Assembly (NCBI RefSeq): GCF_006539165.1 | Contig: NZ_BJMM01000037.1 | Coordinates: 1 to 64,000, forward strand | Reading direction: 5' to 3' | Length of the DNA stretch: 64,000 nucleotides | Source of the DNA: Streptomyces cacaoi | GTDB taxonomy: Bacteria > Actinomycetota > Actinomycetes > Streptomycetales > Streptomycetaceae | Shown: piece by piece, positions 51,855 to 64,000 of the stretch | Numbering within the stretch: the stretch's first letter is position 1 | How the letters are laid out: every line of letters begins with the position of its first letter | The notes under the pieces: generated by a model | The model's database searches: none | The model's input: the letters and a program-made list of their open reading frames with translations, nothing else | What the model was told of the DNA's origin: nothing | Position numbers and translations under genes: made by a program

Positions 51855-52487
51855 ATGGCAAGAGCAGCCGGGGGCGACGGCCCCGCCGACGGCACGGACA
51901 GCCCCAACAGGACAGACAGGACGGACGGGGCGGACGGCGCGGAGGGCGTGCCCGGGCACGCCGTGGAGGAGATCGCGGCGGCCTGGCAGCGGGAACGCCC
52001 GGGCACGCCGGTCTCCTCGATCGGCGTCGTCACACCCCTGTGGCAGCTGGCGAAGCTCTTCGGGGACGACCGCCGCCGCGTCCTGACCGCGGCCGGTATG
52101 GACGTCGCCACGCTCGATCTGCTCAGCGTGCTGCGCCGCGCCGGCTCCCCCTACACCCTCACGACCCGGGAGCTGGCGGCCCGTTCACTGGTGAGCGCGG
52201 GCGCCGTCTCGCAGCGGGTCGCGCGGGCCGAACGCGACGGCCTGGTCACCCGCAGGCCCGGCACCGGCCGGCCCCGCTCCGTCCTCGTCGAGCTGACGGA
52301 CGCCGGACACCAGCGGGTCGAGGCCACCGTCGACGATGTGCTGGGGCGCGAGGCCGAACTGCTCGGCGGGCTCTCGGCCGAACAGCAGGAGCAACTCGCC
52401 GGGCTGCTGCGGCTCCTGCTCGCCGACGTCCGGCGCCGCCTCGGGGACGACGAGCGCCTCACCCAGGTCGGCCTCCTGCCGCAGTGA
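51855..52487 (+). CDS. MarR-family transcriptional regulator
   Basis: 210 residues. A flexible N-terminus of about 40 residues (Asp/Gly/Thr-rich) precedes a winged helix (LTTRELAARSLVSAGAVSQRVARAERDGLV, then the wing RRPGTGRPRSVLVELTDAG) and dimerisation helices. GGAGGG before the ATG. Divergent from the SDR gene, with paired sites between. Confidence 0.92.
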   Translation: MARAAGGDGPADGTDSPNRTDRTDGADGAEGVPGHAVEEIAAAWQRERPGTPVSSIGVVTPLWQLAKLFGDDRRRVLTAAGMDVATLDLLSVLRRAGSPYTLTTRELAARSLVSAGAVSQRVARAERDGLVTRRPGTGRPRSVLVELTDAGHQRVEATVDDVLGREAELLGGLSAEQQEQLAGLLRLLLADVRRRLGDDERLTQVGLLPQ

Positions 52488-52583
52488 AGCCCCTCCCCGC
52501 GCCCGGGCACCCGGGGCCTCCCAGCGGCCCCGTGCCCGCCGGGAGACCGTGGGCGCCCGCCGCCGGGGCGACGGCGCGGCCGG

Positions 52584-53645
52584 CTACGCCGGGTTCGCGC
52601 GGAGCCAGTCCAGGACCTGCCCGGCGTGGGCGTCCGGCGGGAACACCGGGTGGAAGACGTGCTCGATGCGCCCGTCGCGGACGATGAGCGTCTGGCGGCG
52701 GTAGAGCGTCGAGCCGCCCGCCTCGAAGACCGGCATGCGCAGCGCGTGGGCGAGGGTCAGCGCGGTGTCGGAGACCATCGCGAACGGCAGCCGCAACCGC
52801 TCGGCCACCTCGCGCAGATACGCCGTCCCCTGCACGGACAGGCCGAACACCCGCTGCGCGCCCGCCCCTCGCAGCTCCCGGTGGTGGTCGCGGAAGCCGC
52901 AGGTCTCGGGGGTGCAGCCGCGGGCGCCCGGGATGGTGTCCCAGCCCTCGGGCAGATCCGTCTCGGGGGTGCCGATCAGCGGGAAGAAGTACAGGACGGT
53001 ACGGCCCGGGCCCAGGTCGTCCGTGCGGACGGTGGAGCCGTCCGTCGCGGGCAGGGCGGCCGGCGGCAGAGCGAGCCCGGGCAGATGGTCCGCCGCGCCG
53101 TCGTCCTCGGGGACGGGCAGGTCCGGCGGCAGCGTCGCCAACTCCTCCCGGGTGCGCCGTGCCGGGCCTGCGCCCGCCGGGTGGTCCGCGCTCATGGGGG
53201 TCGTCATCCGTGCTTCTCCCTCTGTTCCGGGCCCGGTGCGGGCCCTCTCGTCCGGGTTGTGCTCCGGCTCGCGGGCGGGCCGGGACGTGCCGGTGCGGTG
53301 GACGGCCGCGTGCAGATGTGCGGTGAGGACGGCCCGGCGCGCGGTCAGCGCGTCGATGCGGCGCGTCAGTTCGTCGATGGCGTCGCGGTAGCCGGCGAGC
53401 GCGGCCGGGCAGTCGTCCGCGTGGGCCTCGCCCGCCGCCAGGCAGTCCAGGAACGGACGCGTCCGCTCGACGGGGATGCCCAGCGCGGCAAGGCTCTTGA
53501 TCTCGCGTACCAGACGCACGTCGTGCTCGCCGTAGTCGCGGTAGCCGTTGGGCCGCCGGTCCGGGACGACCAGACCCAGCGACTCGTAGTAGCGCACCGC
53601 CTTGACCGTCACCCCGGCACGGCGCGCCAGCTCACCGATTCTCAT
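52584..53645 (-). CDS. MerR regulator fused to a peroxiredoxin
   Basis: 353 residues in one uninterrupted frame. Residues 1-110 are a MerR-type regulator (MRIGELARRAGVTVKAVRYYESLGL; dimer coiled coil; Cys pair in FLDCLAAGEAHADDCP). Residues about 175-353 are an AhpC/TSA, BCP-like peroxiredoxin with active-site GARGCTPETCGFRDHH, here with both Cys. Normally these are neighbouring genes. An internal ATG at 53207 has GGGAGAAGC upstream, so a free peroxiredoxin may also be made. This predicts a peroxide-sensing regulator-enzyme. The promoter is of MerR type. Confidence 0.9.
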   Translation of the reverse strand: MRIGELARRAGVTVKAVRYYESLGLVVPDRRPNGYRDYGEHDVRLVREIKSLAALGIPVERTRPFLDCLAAGEAHADDCPAALAGYRDAIDELTRRIDALTARRAVLTAHLHAAVHRTGTSRPAREPEHNPDERARTGPGTEGEARMTTPMSADHPAGAGPARRTREELATLPPDLPVPEDDGAADHLPGLALPPAALPATDGSTVRTDDLGPGRTVLYFFPLIGTPETDLPEGWDTIPGARGCTPETCGFRDHHRELRGAGAQRVFGLSVQGTAYLREVAERLRLPFAMVSDTALTLAHALRMPVFEAGGSTLYRRQTLIVRDGRIEHVFHPVFPPDAHAGQVLDWLRANPA

Positions 53646-53683
53646 CCCGTACTCCGCCCTCTCCCGCCGCGCTCGTCTCCGCG

Positions 53684-53715
53684 AACCTAGACCTTGACCC
53701 GAGGGGCAAGGTCAA
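53684..53715 (-). promoter_or_regulatory. MerR-type promoter with 20-bp spacer
   Basis: On the minus strand, -35 TTGACC (53715-53710) and -10 TAGGTT (53689-53684) are separated by 20 bases, the long spacer typical of MerR-activated promoters. The spacer holds the dyad ACCTTGACCC/GGGGCAAGGT (one mismatch). It drives the MerR-peroxiredoxin gene starting at 53645. Confidence 0.78.
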
Positions 53716-53806
53716 GCGTCCGCCCCGGCCACCGCGCTCTCCCTCGGCCCAGCACACGTGGGACCGGCCGTCAAGACCGGGCCGGACGCGCGCCTACCGT
53801 GACGGC

Positions 53807-54085
53807 ATGGACTTCACCGCAGCACTGCGACTCCTGCGCGGCGGGCACCGGTTGGCCCGGCGCAGCTGGATCCAGCCGGGCAAGTACGTCTACCTGGAGC
53901 CGGCCGCCCTGTGCACCAGCCCGGAGGGGACGGAGCGCACCCTCGTGGCCCACCTCCGGTTCGTCACCGCCGACGGCACGGTGCAGGTGGGCGTCCAGCC
54001 CTCGCACGCCGGGCTGCTGGCCGACGACTGGTACGACGTCGACGCGGAGCCACCGGGCGGTCTTGCGCCGGGGCCCGGGGTGTAG
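53807..54085 (+). CDS. DUF2829 protein (Tad2-like)
   Basis: 92 residues. It matches the DUF2829 family: MDFTAALRLLRGGHRLARRS at the start, WIQPGKYVYLEP, TADGTVQVGVQPSHAGLLADDW and a short acidic end. Phage members (Tad2) bind Thoeris cyclic ADP-ribose signals, so a small-molecule sponge role is possible but not shown. Leaderless-looking: a TACCGT element lies close to the ATG and no ribosome-binding site is seen. It lies upstream of the amidase, 13 bases apart. Confidence 0.85.
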   Translation: MDFTAALRLLRGGHRLARRSWIQPGKYVYLEPAALCTSPEGTERTLVAHLRFVTADGTVQVGVQPSHAGLLADDWYDVDAEPPGGLAPGPGV

Positions 54086-54098
54086 TGCGCTTGCCGCC

Positions 54099-55730
54099 AT
54101 GCGGAAGAGACTGGTGGGTGTGGTGGTAGCGGCCCTCGCGGCGGGGTCCGTCCTGTCGGGGGCGCCGTCCCCGAAGGCACGGGCCGCCGGAGCGGGGGAC
54201 GGCGAGCCGGCGGGCGGCGCGCCCTCGCGGGTGGCCGGGATCGAGCTGGACACGGCGACGATCCCGCAGTTGCAGGCCCGGATGGCGGACGGATCGCTGA
54301 CCTCGGCGCAGCTGACCGGCGCCTATCTGCGGCGGATCGCGGCCGTCGATCCGAAGATCCACGCGGTGCTGCGCACCGACCCGACGGCGCTGCGGCAGGC
54401 CGCGGCGAGCGACGCCCGGCACCGGCAGGGTGCGGCCCGCGGCCCGCTCGACGGCATCCCCGTGCTGCTCAAGGACAATGTGGACACCAAGGATCTGCCG
54501 ACGACGGCGGGTTCGCTGGCGCTGGCCGGCGCCCCGCCGGAGCGCGACGCCGCGCTGGTGACCCGGCTGCGGCAGGCCGGCGCGGTGATCCTCGGCAAGG
54601 CCAATCTGTCCGAGTGGGCGAACTTCCGTGCGGAGAGGCCGACTTCGGGCTGGTCGGCGGTGGGCGGGCAGACCCACAACCCGTATGTGCTGGACCGCAA
54701 CCCCTGCGGCTCCTCGGCCGGTTCGGCCGCCGCGCTCGCCGCCTCGCTCTCACAGGTGGCGATCGGCACCGAGACCGACGGCTCGGTCGTGTGCCCGGCG
54801 GGCATGAACGGCGTCGTGGGCCTCAAGCCGAGCCTGGGCCTGGTCAGCGGGGAGGGCGTGGTGCCGATCTCCGCCGAGCAGGACACGGCGGGGCCGATGG
54901 CGCGCAACGTGGTGGACACCGCGCTCACTCTTTCGGTGCTCAGCGGCGGCGCCGACGGCCCCCGGGATCCGTCCGGCGCCGTGCTCCCCGCCGACGGGCA
55001 GCGGCTGCCGGAGGGGTTCGGGCGCCCGGACGGCCTGCGCGGCAAGCGCATCGGCCTGTGGCGGCTGCCCTCCCTCGGGCCTGAGGTGGACGCCGTGATG
55101 ACCCGTACGGCGAAGAAGCTGCGGGCGGCCGGTGCCGAGGTCGTCGAGGTGACGCCGCCGTACCAGGACCGGCTGGCCGAGCTGGAGTTCCCCGCGCTGC
55201 TGAGCGAGTTCCACCGGGACATCGACGCCTACCTCGCCACCCGGAAGGGGCCGCGGGATCTGGCCGAGCTGATCGCGTTCAACCGCGGCCACCCGGAGGA
55301 GCAGACCTGCTTCGCCGGTCAGGAGCTGTTCGAGCAGGCCCTGGAGGCGCCGCCCACCACGGACCCGGAGTACCGGGCCAAGCGTGCCGAGTTGAAGGAC
55401 CTCGCACGGCGGTCCATCGACGAGACCATGGCCGAGCACCGGCTGGACGCCATCGCCTCCCCGACGAACCCGCCGGCCTGGACGACCGACTGCGCACGCG
55501 GGGACAACGACGTGATCCCGTCCTCGACGCCGGCCGCCGTCGCGGGCTACCCGTCGCTGTCCGTACCGGCCGGCTCGGTGGGCGAACTGCCCGTCGGCGT
55601 GCTGCTGATGGCGGGCGAGCGCCAGGACGCCGGGCTGCTGTCGCTGGGCGCCTCGGTGGAGCACCGGCTGGACGCCTGGCGGGCGCCCCGCTATCTGCCG
55701 TCGACGCAGACCCGCGCCGGGGACCGGTAG
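54099..55730 (+). CDS. Secreted amidase (amidase signature family)
   Basis: 543 residues with a Sec signal peptide (MRKRLVGVVVAALAAGSVLS to about residue 30). Catalytic triad: Lys in GIPVLLKDNVDTKD, first Ser in NPCGSSAGSAAALA, second Ser in TETDGSVVCPAG. It hydrolyses amide bonds, perhaps of peptides or aryl-amides, outside the cell. ATG 54099 is preceded by no strong ribosome-binding site; coupling to the DUF2829 gene 13 bases upstream is likely. Confidence 0.93.
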   Translation: MRKRLVGVVVAALAAGSVLSGAPSPKARAAGAGDGEPAGGAPSRVAGIELDTATIPQLQARMADGSLTSAQLTGAYLRRIAAVDPKIHAVLRTDPTALRQAAASDARHRQGAARGPLDGIPVLLKDNVDTKDLPTTAGSLALAGAPPERDAALVTRLRQAGAVILGKANLSEWANFRAERPTSGWSAVGGQTHNPYVLDRNPCGSSAGSAAALAASLSQVAIGTETDGSVVCPAGMNGVVGLKPSLGLVSGEGVVPISAEQDTAGPMARNVVDTALTLSVLSGGADGPRDPSGAVLPADGQRLPEGFGRPDGLRGKRIGLWRLPSLGPEVDAVMTRTAKKLRAAGAEVVEVTPPYQDRLAELEFPALLSEFHRDIDAYLATRKGPRDLAELIAFNRGHPEEQTCFAGQELFEQALEAPPTTDPEYRAKRAELKDLARRSIDETMAEHRLDAIASPTNPPAWTTDCARGDNDVIPSSTPAAVAGYPSLSVPAGSVGELPVGVLLMAGERQDAGLLSLGASVEHRLDAWRAPRYLPSTQTRAGDR

Positions 55731-55888
55731 CGCGCCGGAGCCGGGGGCCGCTGCCGCCGCGGGCCGGGCCACCGGGCAGCGGCCGCGGCTCCCGGGCGGG
55801 CCCGGCCGACGGCGGCCGTCCGGGGCCGGGGAACATGCGCGCGGCGCCCGCCGCCATCCGGTCGGGGACAGGCAGGCGCCGCGGCTGG

Positions 55889-55908
55889 TCCGTACGCCGT
55901 TGTACGGA
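55889..55908. terminator. Bidirectional hairpin between amidase and gltD
   Basis: TCCGTAC and GTACGGA with a 6-nt loop, in the 195-base gap between convergent amidase and gltD. Perfect 7-bp stem followed by AAA on the plus strand. Confidence 0.6.
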
Positions 55909-55925
55909 AATCCCGTGGACCGTCG

Positions 55926-57402
55926 TCAGACGGCCAGAGCGCGGTCCGTGGGACGGACCGGCGCGGGCAGGGTACCGGCCGTGCCGGTGAGGTAGCGGTC
56001 GACGGCCTGGGCGGCGGAGCGGCCCTCGGCGATGGCCCAGACGATGAGCGACTGGCCGCGCCCGGCGTCACCGGCGACGAACACGCCGTCGACGTTGGTG
56101 GCGTACTGCCCGTCGCGGGCGACGCTGCCCCGCGCGTCCAGTTCGACGCCGAGCTGTTCGACGAGGCCGTTCTCCCGGTCGACGCCGGTGAAGCCCATCG
56201 CGAGCGTCACCAGCTGGGCGGGGATCCTCCGCTCGGTGCCGGCCTTCTGCTCCAGCTTGCCGTCCACCATCTCGACCTCGACGAGGTGCAGCCACTGCAC
56301 GTCGCCGACCGTCTGCCCCTCCGCGGGCTCGGAGCCCTCGAAGTGGGTCGTGGAGACGGAGTACAGCCGCTCGCCGCCCTCCTCGTGCGCCGAGGTCACC
56401 TTGTACAGCAGCGGGAACGTGGGCCAGGGCTGGCCGGCCGGGTCCCGCTCCTCACCGGGCCTGGGCATGATCTCCAGCTGGGTGACGGAGGCCGCGCCCT
56501 GCCGGTGTGCGGTGCCGACGCAGTCGGCGCCGGTGTCGCCGCCGCCGATGACGACGACGTGCTTGCCCTCGGCGGTGATCGGCGGGGCCACGTAGTCGCC
56601 CTCCTGCACCTTGTTGGCCAGGGGCAGGTACTCCATGGCCTGGTGGATGCCGTTCAACTCGCGGCCGGGCACGGGCAGATCGCGTGCCGTGGTGGACCCG
56701 GTGGCGACGACGACGGCGTCGTAGCGCTTGCGCAGCTTGGCCGCGTCGAGGTCCCGGCCGATCTCCACCCCCGTACGGAACTTGGTGCCCTCGGCACGCA
56801 TCTGCTCGATACGGCGGTTGATGTGCCGCTTCTCCATCTTGAACTCGGGGATGCCGTACCGCAGGAGGCCGCCGATGCGGTCGGCACGCTCGTAGACGGC
56901 GACGGTGTGCCCGGCCCGGGTCAGCTGCTGGGCCGCGGCCAGCCCGGCGGGGCCGGAGCCGATGACGGCGACCGTCTTGCCGGAGAGCCGCTCGGGCGGC
57001 TGCGGGGTGACGGCGCCCGACTCCCACGCCTTGTCGATGATGGAGACCTCGACGTTCTTGATGGTCACGGGCTGCTGGCTGATGCCGAGCACGCACGCGG
57101 ACTCGCACGGCGCGGGGCACAGCCGCCCGGTGAACTCGGGGAAGTTGTTGGTGGCGTGCAGCCTCTCGGACGCGGCGGCCCAGTCGCCACGGTAGGCGTA
57201 GTCGTTCCACTCGGGGATGAGATTGCCGAGCGGACAGCCGTTGTGGCAGAAGGGGATGCCGCAGTCCATGCACCGGCCGGCCTGCTTGCTGATGATCGGC
57301 AGCAGCGAGCCGGGGACGTGGACCTCGTTCCAGTCCTTGACCCGTTCCTGCACGGGGCGGGTCTGTGCGACCTGGCGGTCGGTGGTCAGAAAGCCCTTCG
57401 GA

Positions 57403-57410
<8 letters not shown>
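55926..57410 (-). CDS. gltD: Glutamate synthase small subunit
   Basis: 494 residues. Passes electrons from NADPH to the large subunit for glutamate formation from glutamine and 2-oxoglutarate. N-terminal Fe-S Cys motifs (CMDCGIPFCHNGCPLGN and CPAPCESACVLGI), FAD site GSGPAGLAAAQQL, NADPH site GGGDTGADCVG. Start ATG 57410 overlaps the gltB stop by eight bases, so the two are translationally coupled. Confidence 0.97.
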
Positions 57411-61995
<4,585 letters not shown>

Positions 61996-62495
61996 CGGCT
62001 CTCCCGTCGTCTCGTGGCAGTGGTACGTACCGAGGGACGACGTTGGCCCTCACGCGTGCAGAAAAGGTCCGCGCAGGTTACATGATGACCCTCTTCCCGA
62101 ACAGTGAACACCATGTGCTCAGCATGCGGACAGCCGCGACACGGGCGGGCGTTCGCGCACGGGCGGGACGCCCCGGCACACCGCCGGGAACGCCTCCGCG
62201 GACGGCATCCGGAACGCTGGACTCCGGCGTCGGGAAAGTCGGGAACAGGGGCCCTGTGGGGACCTGCACGGTGGCGGGGGTTGGGGGTGTACCCCCGAAG
62301 AAGAGTGTGGATCGAAAGCGGACCCGGGCGTCGTTGCCGAATGGGCCTTCTGGCTTCTGCCCACCAGTGAACCCCGCGAAACCGCGCGGTAACAAACGGA
62401 TCATGCCCCGGCGCACGGCCGATACGCTGTGGCCCACCTCACAGCACCCTGGCGCTCCGGCCCCCGCGCCCCCTGTGACCAGGCGCGATCCTCCT
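61996..62495. other. Promoter region of gltBD and intergenic DNA
   Basis: No credible gene. 62080-62150 is AT-richer (CAGGTTACATGATGACCC, GAACAGTGAACACCATG) and probably holds the gltB promoter. A GGGGG/CCCCC hairpin at 62283-62296 (GGGGGTGTACCCCC) may be a terminator for the LRR gene on the minus strand; weak. Confidence 0.5.
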
Positions 62496-63800
62496 TCAGT
62501 CCGGTGCCGTGCCGGGCCCGGGAAGCGGCTGCCGATGGACGCTGCGGATCGCCGCGACCGCCGCGGGGACCGGCAGCGGGGCCACCTCGGCGCTCAGCGC
62601 GTCCAGCCGCCGCTTGACGCTGCGTGCCACCCCCGAGCCGAAGCGGAACCGGGTCGGGGTGACCGCGCACCGCGCGGAATCCAGCAGCCGGTGCGCCGCC
62701 GCGCTGGTCGCGCCGGTGTGGGTGAGGACGAGATGCATCAGCCGGTGCGGTCCCGCGGCCAGGGCCGCGCCGACGAACGCGGCCGCCGTCTCGTCGAACC
62801 GGTTGTCGGCGGCGCCCAGCGCCCGGGCGGCCTTCACCCGGCCCAGATCGCACAGCTCCACGCCCGCGTGCACCGCGGCGGCGACCAGCCGGCCGGCGGC
62901 CGGCGCACCGATGCCGTCGCTCGCCACCGACAGCCGGCGCAGCCGCCCGAACGGTGCCCGCTCCAGCGCCCCGGTCAGCTCCGCCGCGCCCGCGTCGCCC
63001 AGCCCCGCCGCCGCCAGATACAGCTCACCGCAGGCACCCGCCGCCACGACGGGCGCGAGCGCCCGCGCCCCGGCCGGGCCCAGCGGATTGCCGCCCGCGT
63101 ACAGCCGCTCGACCGGACGGCCGTCCCGCGCCGCCGCGACCAGCGCCTCCGCGAGCGCCGCTGCGCCGGACGGCTCCAGGCCCGTCTGGACGAGGTCGAG
63201 CGTGCGCAGCTCCCGCACCTGGGCCAGCAGCCGCGCCGCCGCATCGCCCGCCCCGGCCCCCAGCGGGTTGCGCTTGAGCCAGACGCCGGTGACCGCCGAC
63301 GGTGAGGCCCGCAGATTGTCCGCGAGGGAGCAGACACCGGCCGAGGTGAGGGTGTTGCAGCCGAGGTAGAGCGTCTCCACGCCCGCCTCGCCCGCCCGCT
63401 CCGCGACGGCCGCGGCCCCGGCGTCCCCCAGCCCGTCCGTGCCGAGCAGGAGATGACGCACCGGGCCGTCCGGGCGCAGCGCCCGCGCCACCTCGGCAGC
63501 GCCGCCCGGGCCGAGCTGCTGCTTGCACAGGTCGAGACGGCCGTCGGGCAGCGCCGTGCCCGCGGCGAAGTCCAGCCGGCGCGGTGCGGCCCGGCCGGTG
63601 CGCAACCACTCCAGCAGCGGCCGCAGTTCCTCCACCGGACGCGGCACGACGGCCGGCACCCCGGCGAACGCCGCTCCCGGCCCGGCCTCTTCGGACGACT
63701 CGGACGACACCCCGGACTCCCCCGCTCCCGGACGCCCGCCGCCGGGCGCGGCTCCGGACGGACCGCCCAAGACCGCGCCGGACGCCCCGTCGCTCACCAT
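62496..63800 (-). CDS. Leucine-rich-repeat (RNI-like) protein
   Basis: 434 residues. After a Ser/Gly-rich N-terminus of about 60 residues come at least eight ribonuclease-inhibitor-like repeats (LGDAGAAAVAERAGEAGVETLYLGCNTLTSAG; LEPSGAAALAEALVAAARDG; LGPAGARALAPVVAAG). Such solenoids bind proteins; no catalytic motif. ATG 63800 or GTG 63797, both after GGAGG. The start overlaps the stop of the upstream SDR gene (ATGGTGA), so they form one operon. Confidence 0.85.
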   Translation of the reverse strand: MVSDGASGAVLGGPSGAAPGGGRPGAGESGVSSESSEEAGPGAAFAGVPAVVPRPVEELRPLLEWLRTGRAAPRRLDFAAGTALPDGRLDLCKQQLGPGGAAEVARALRPDGPVRHLLLGTDGLGDAGAAAVAERAGEAGVETLYLGCNTLTSAGVCSLADNLRASPSAVTGVWLKRNPLGAGAGDAAARLLAQVRELRTLDLVQTGLEPSGAAALAEALVAAARDGRPVERLYAGGNPLGPAGARALAPVVAAGACGELYLAAAGLGDAGAAELTGALERAPFGRLRRLSVASDGIGAPAAGRLVAAAVHAGVELCDLGRVKAARALGAADNRFDETAAAFVGAALAAGPHRLMHLVLTHTGATSAAAHRLLDSARCAVTPTRFRFGSGVARSVKRRLDALSAEVAPLPVPAAVAAIRSVHRQPLPGPGTAPD

Positions 63801-64000
63801 GCGGCCTCCGCGTAGTCCTTGAGGAACACCCCCGCGAGAGGAGCGCCGGCCTCGCCCCGCACGATCGGGTCGTAGAGCCGGGCCGCGCCGTCCACCACGT
63901 CCAGCGGGGTGCGGAAACCGGCCGCGGCACGGCGGATCTTGGCCGGGGACGGGTTCTCGTCGGTGATCCAGCCCGTGTCGACGGCGCACATGTGCACCCC
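63794..64000 (-). CDS. SDR-family oxidoreductase, C-terminus only (5' outside window)
   Basis: Only the last 68 or so residues are in the window. TGWITDENPSP, FRTPLDVVDGAARLYDPIV and the ending GVFLKDYAEAAW match the C-terminal region of Streptomyces short-chain dehydrogenases. Cofactor motifs are beyond the edge. Translationally coupled to the LRR gene, so the pair may act together; the link is unexplained. Confidence 0.7.
   Translation of the reverse strand, partial: GVHMCAVDTGWITDENPSPAKIRRAAAGFRTPLDVVDGAARLYDPIVRGEAGAPLAGVFLKDYAEAAW

Noticed and set aside
62078..62437. 119-residue minus-strand gene upstream of gltB
   Set aside because: Composition is Gly/Pro/Arg noise, no ribosome-binding site, and it overlaps the expected gltB promoter.

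Overview
The window is chromosomal DNA from a very GC-rich actinomycete, almost certainly a Streptomyces or close relative. Signs are the near-exclusive G/C third codon positions, GTG/TTG starts, many overlapping stop/start pairs (ATGA, GTGA), typical regulators (ANTAR response regulator, SpoIIE-type phosphatase, GntR-TetR fusion, MmyB-type XRE remnant), F420-linked oxidoreductases and long Pro/Gly/Ala-rich linkers inside proteins. Most genes read as ordinary chromosomal genes. A few stretches look rearranged or foreign: the tRNA-adjacent homing-endonuclease-like gene, a truncated ImmA/IrrE gene, and a pair of decayed head-to-head genes.

Layout. 1-2.3 kb: end of a branched-chain amino-acid ABC transporter (livG, livF) and an ANTAR response regulator. 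2.4-3.4 kb: an unusual tRNA-Leu(CAA) with a short variable loop, then an HTH/LAGLIDADG protein carrying a TTA codon. 3.4-10.3 kb: aminopeptidase N, then an iron-box-controlled operon of a DesA-like decarboxylase, a DesB-like N-hydroxylase and a SIMPL-domain protein. 10.7-19.5 kb: pyruvate kinase, an EEP-fold hydrolase, a lipoprotein class A beta-lactamase, a GAF-SpoIIE phosphatase, a second-type HemC, chorismate mutase and an AraC regulator. 19.6-26.9 kb: a Tat-exported GH101 endo-alpha-N-acetylgalactosaminidase upstream of the AraC gene, a large protein with a caspase-like but apparently dead domain, a zinc metallopeptidase and a PPOX/F420 protein. 27-33.6 kb: urea transporter and a compact class I lanthipeptide locus (LanC, a 46-residue precursor, and a dehydratase split in two). 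34-41 kb: TPR protein, YkgJ-pentapeptide protein, ImmA/IrrE remnant, LLM oxidoreductase, and a GntR-TetR regulator divergent from a FAD monooxygenase. 41-45 kb: molybdate uptake (TOBE regulator, ModA, fused ModBC). 45-47.5 kb: two truncated genes meeting at a deletion scar, then a chloramphenicol-type exporter with a hairpin in its leader. 48-55.7 kb: HtpG, an HD hydrolase, an SDR/MarR divergon, a MerR-peroxiredoxin fusion with a textbook MerR promoter, a DUF2829 (Tad2-like) small protein and an amidase. 55.9-64 kb: glutamate synthase (gltB-gltD), a leucine-rich-repeat protein and the C-terminus of an SDR.

The most promising little-described system is the lanthipeptide locus at 28.2-33.6 kb. 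The precursor gene is shorter than the usual ORF-calling cut-off. Its core can be read as three regularly spaced (Ser/Thr)-x-x-Cys units, SALC-T-TLAC-N-TVIC-S, which would give three small lanthionine rings in a row. Dehydratase glutamylation and elimination domains are on separate, translationally coupled proteins, LanC follows, and no dedicated protease or exporter is visible. Other items worth checking are the tRNA-Leu plus TTA-containing LAGLIDADG gene, the orphan desAB-SIMPL operon, the MerR-peroxiredoxin fusion and the chromosomal DUF2829 protein.

No rRNA, complete insertion sequence, prophage or CRISPR array was seen. Starts and operators were judged by eye; no database search was possible.
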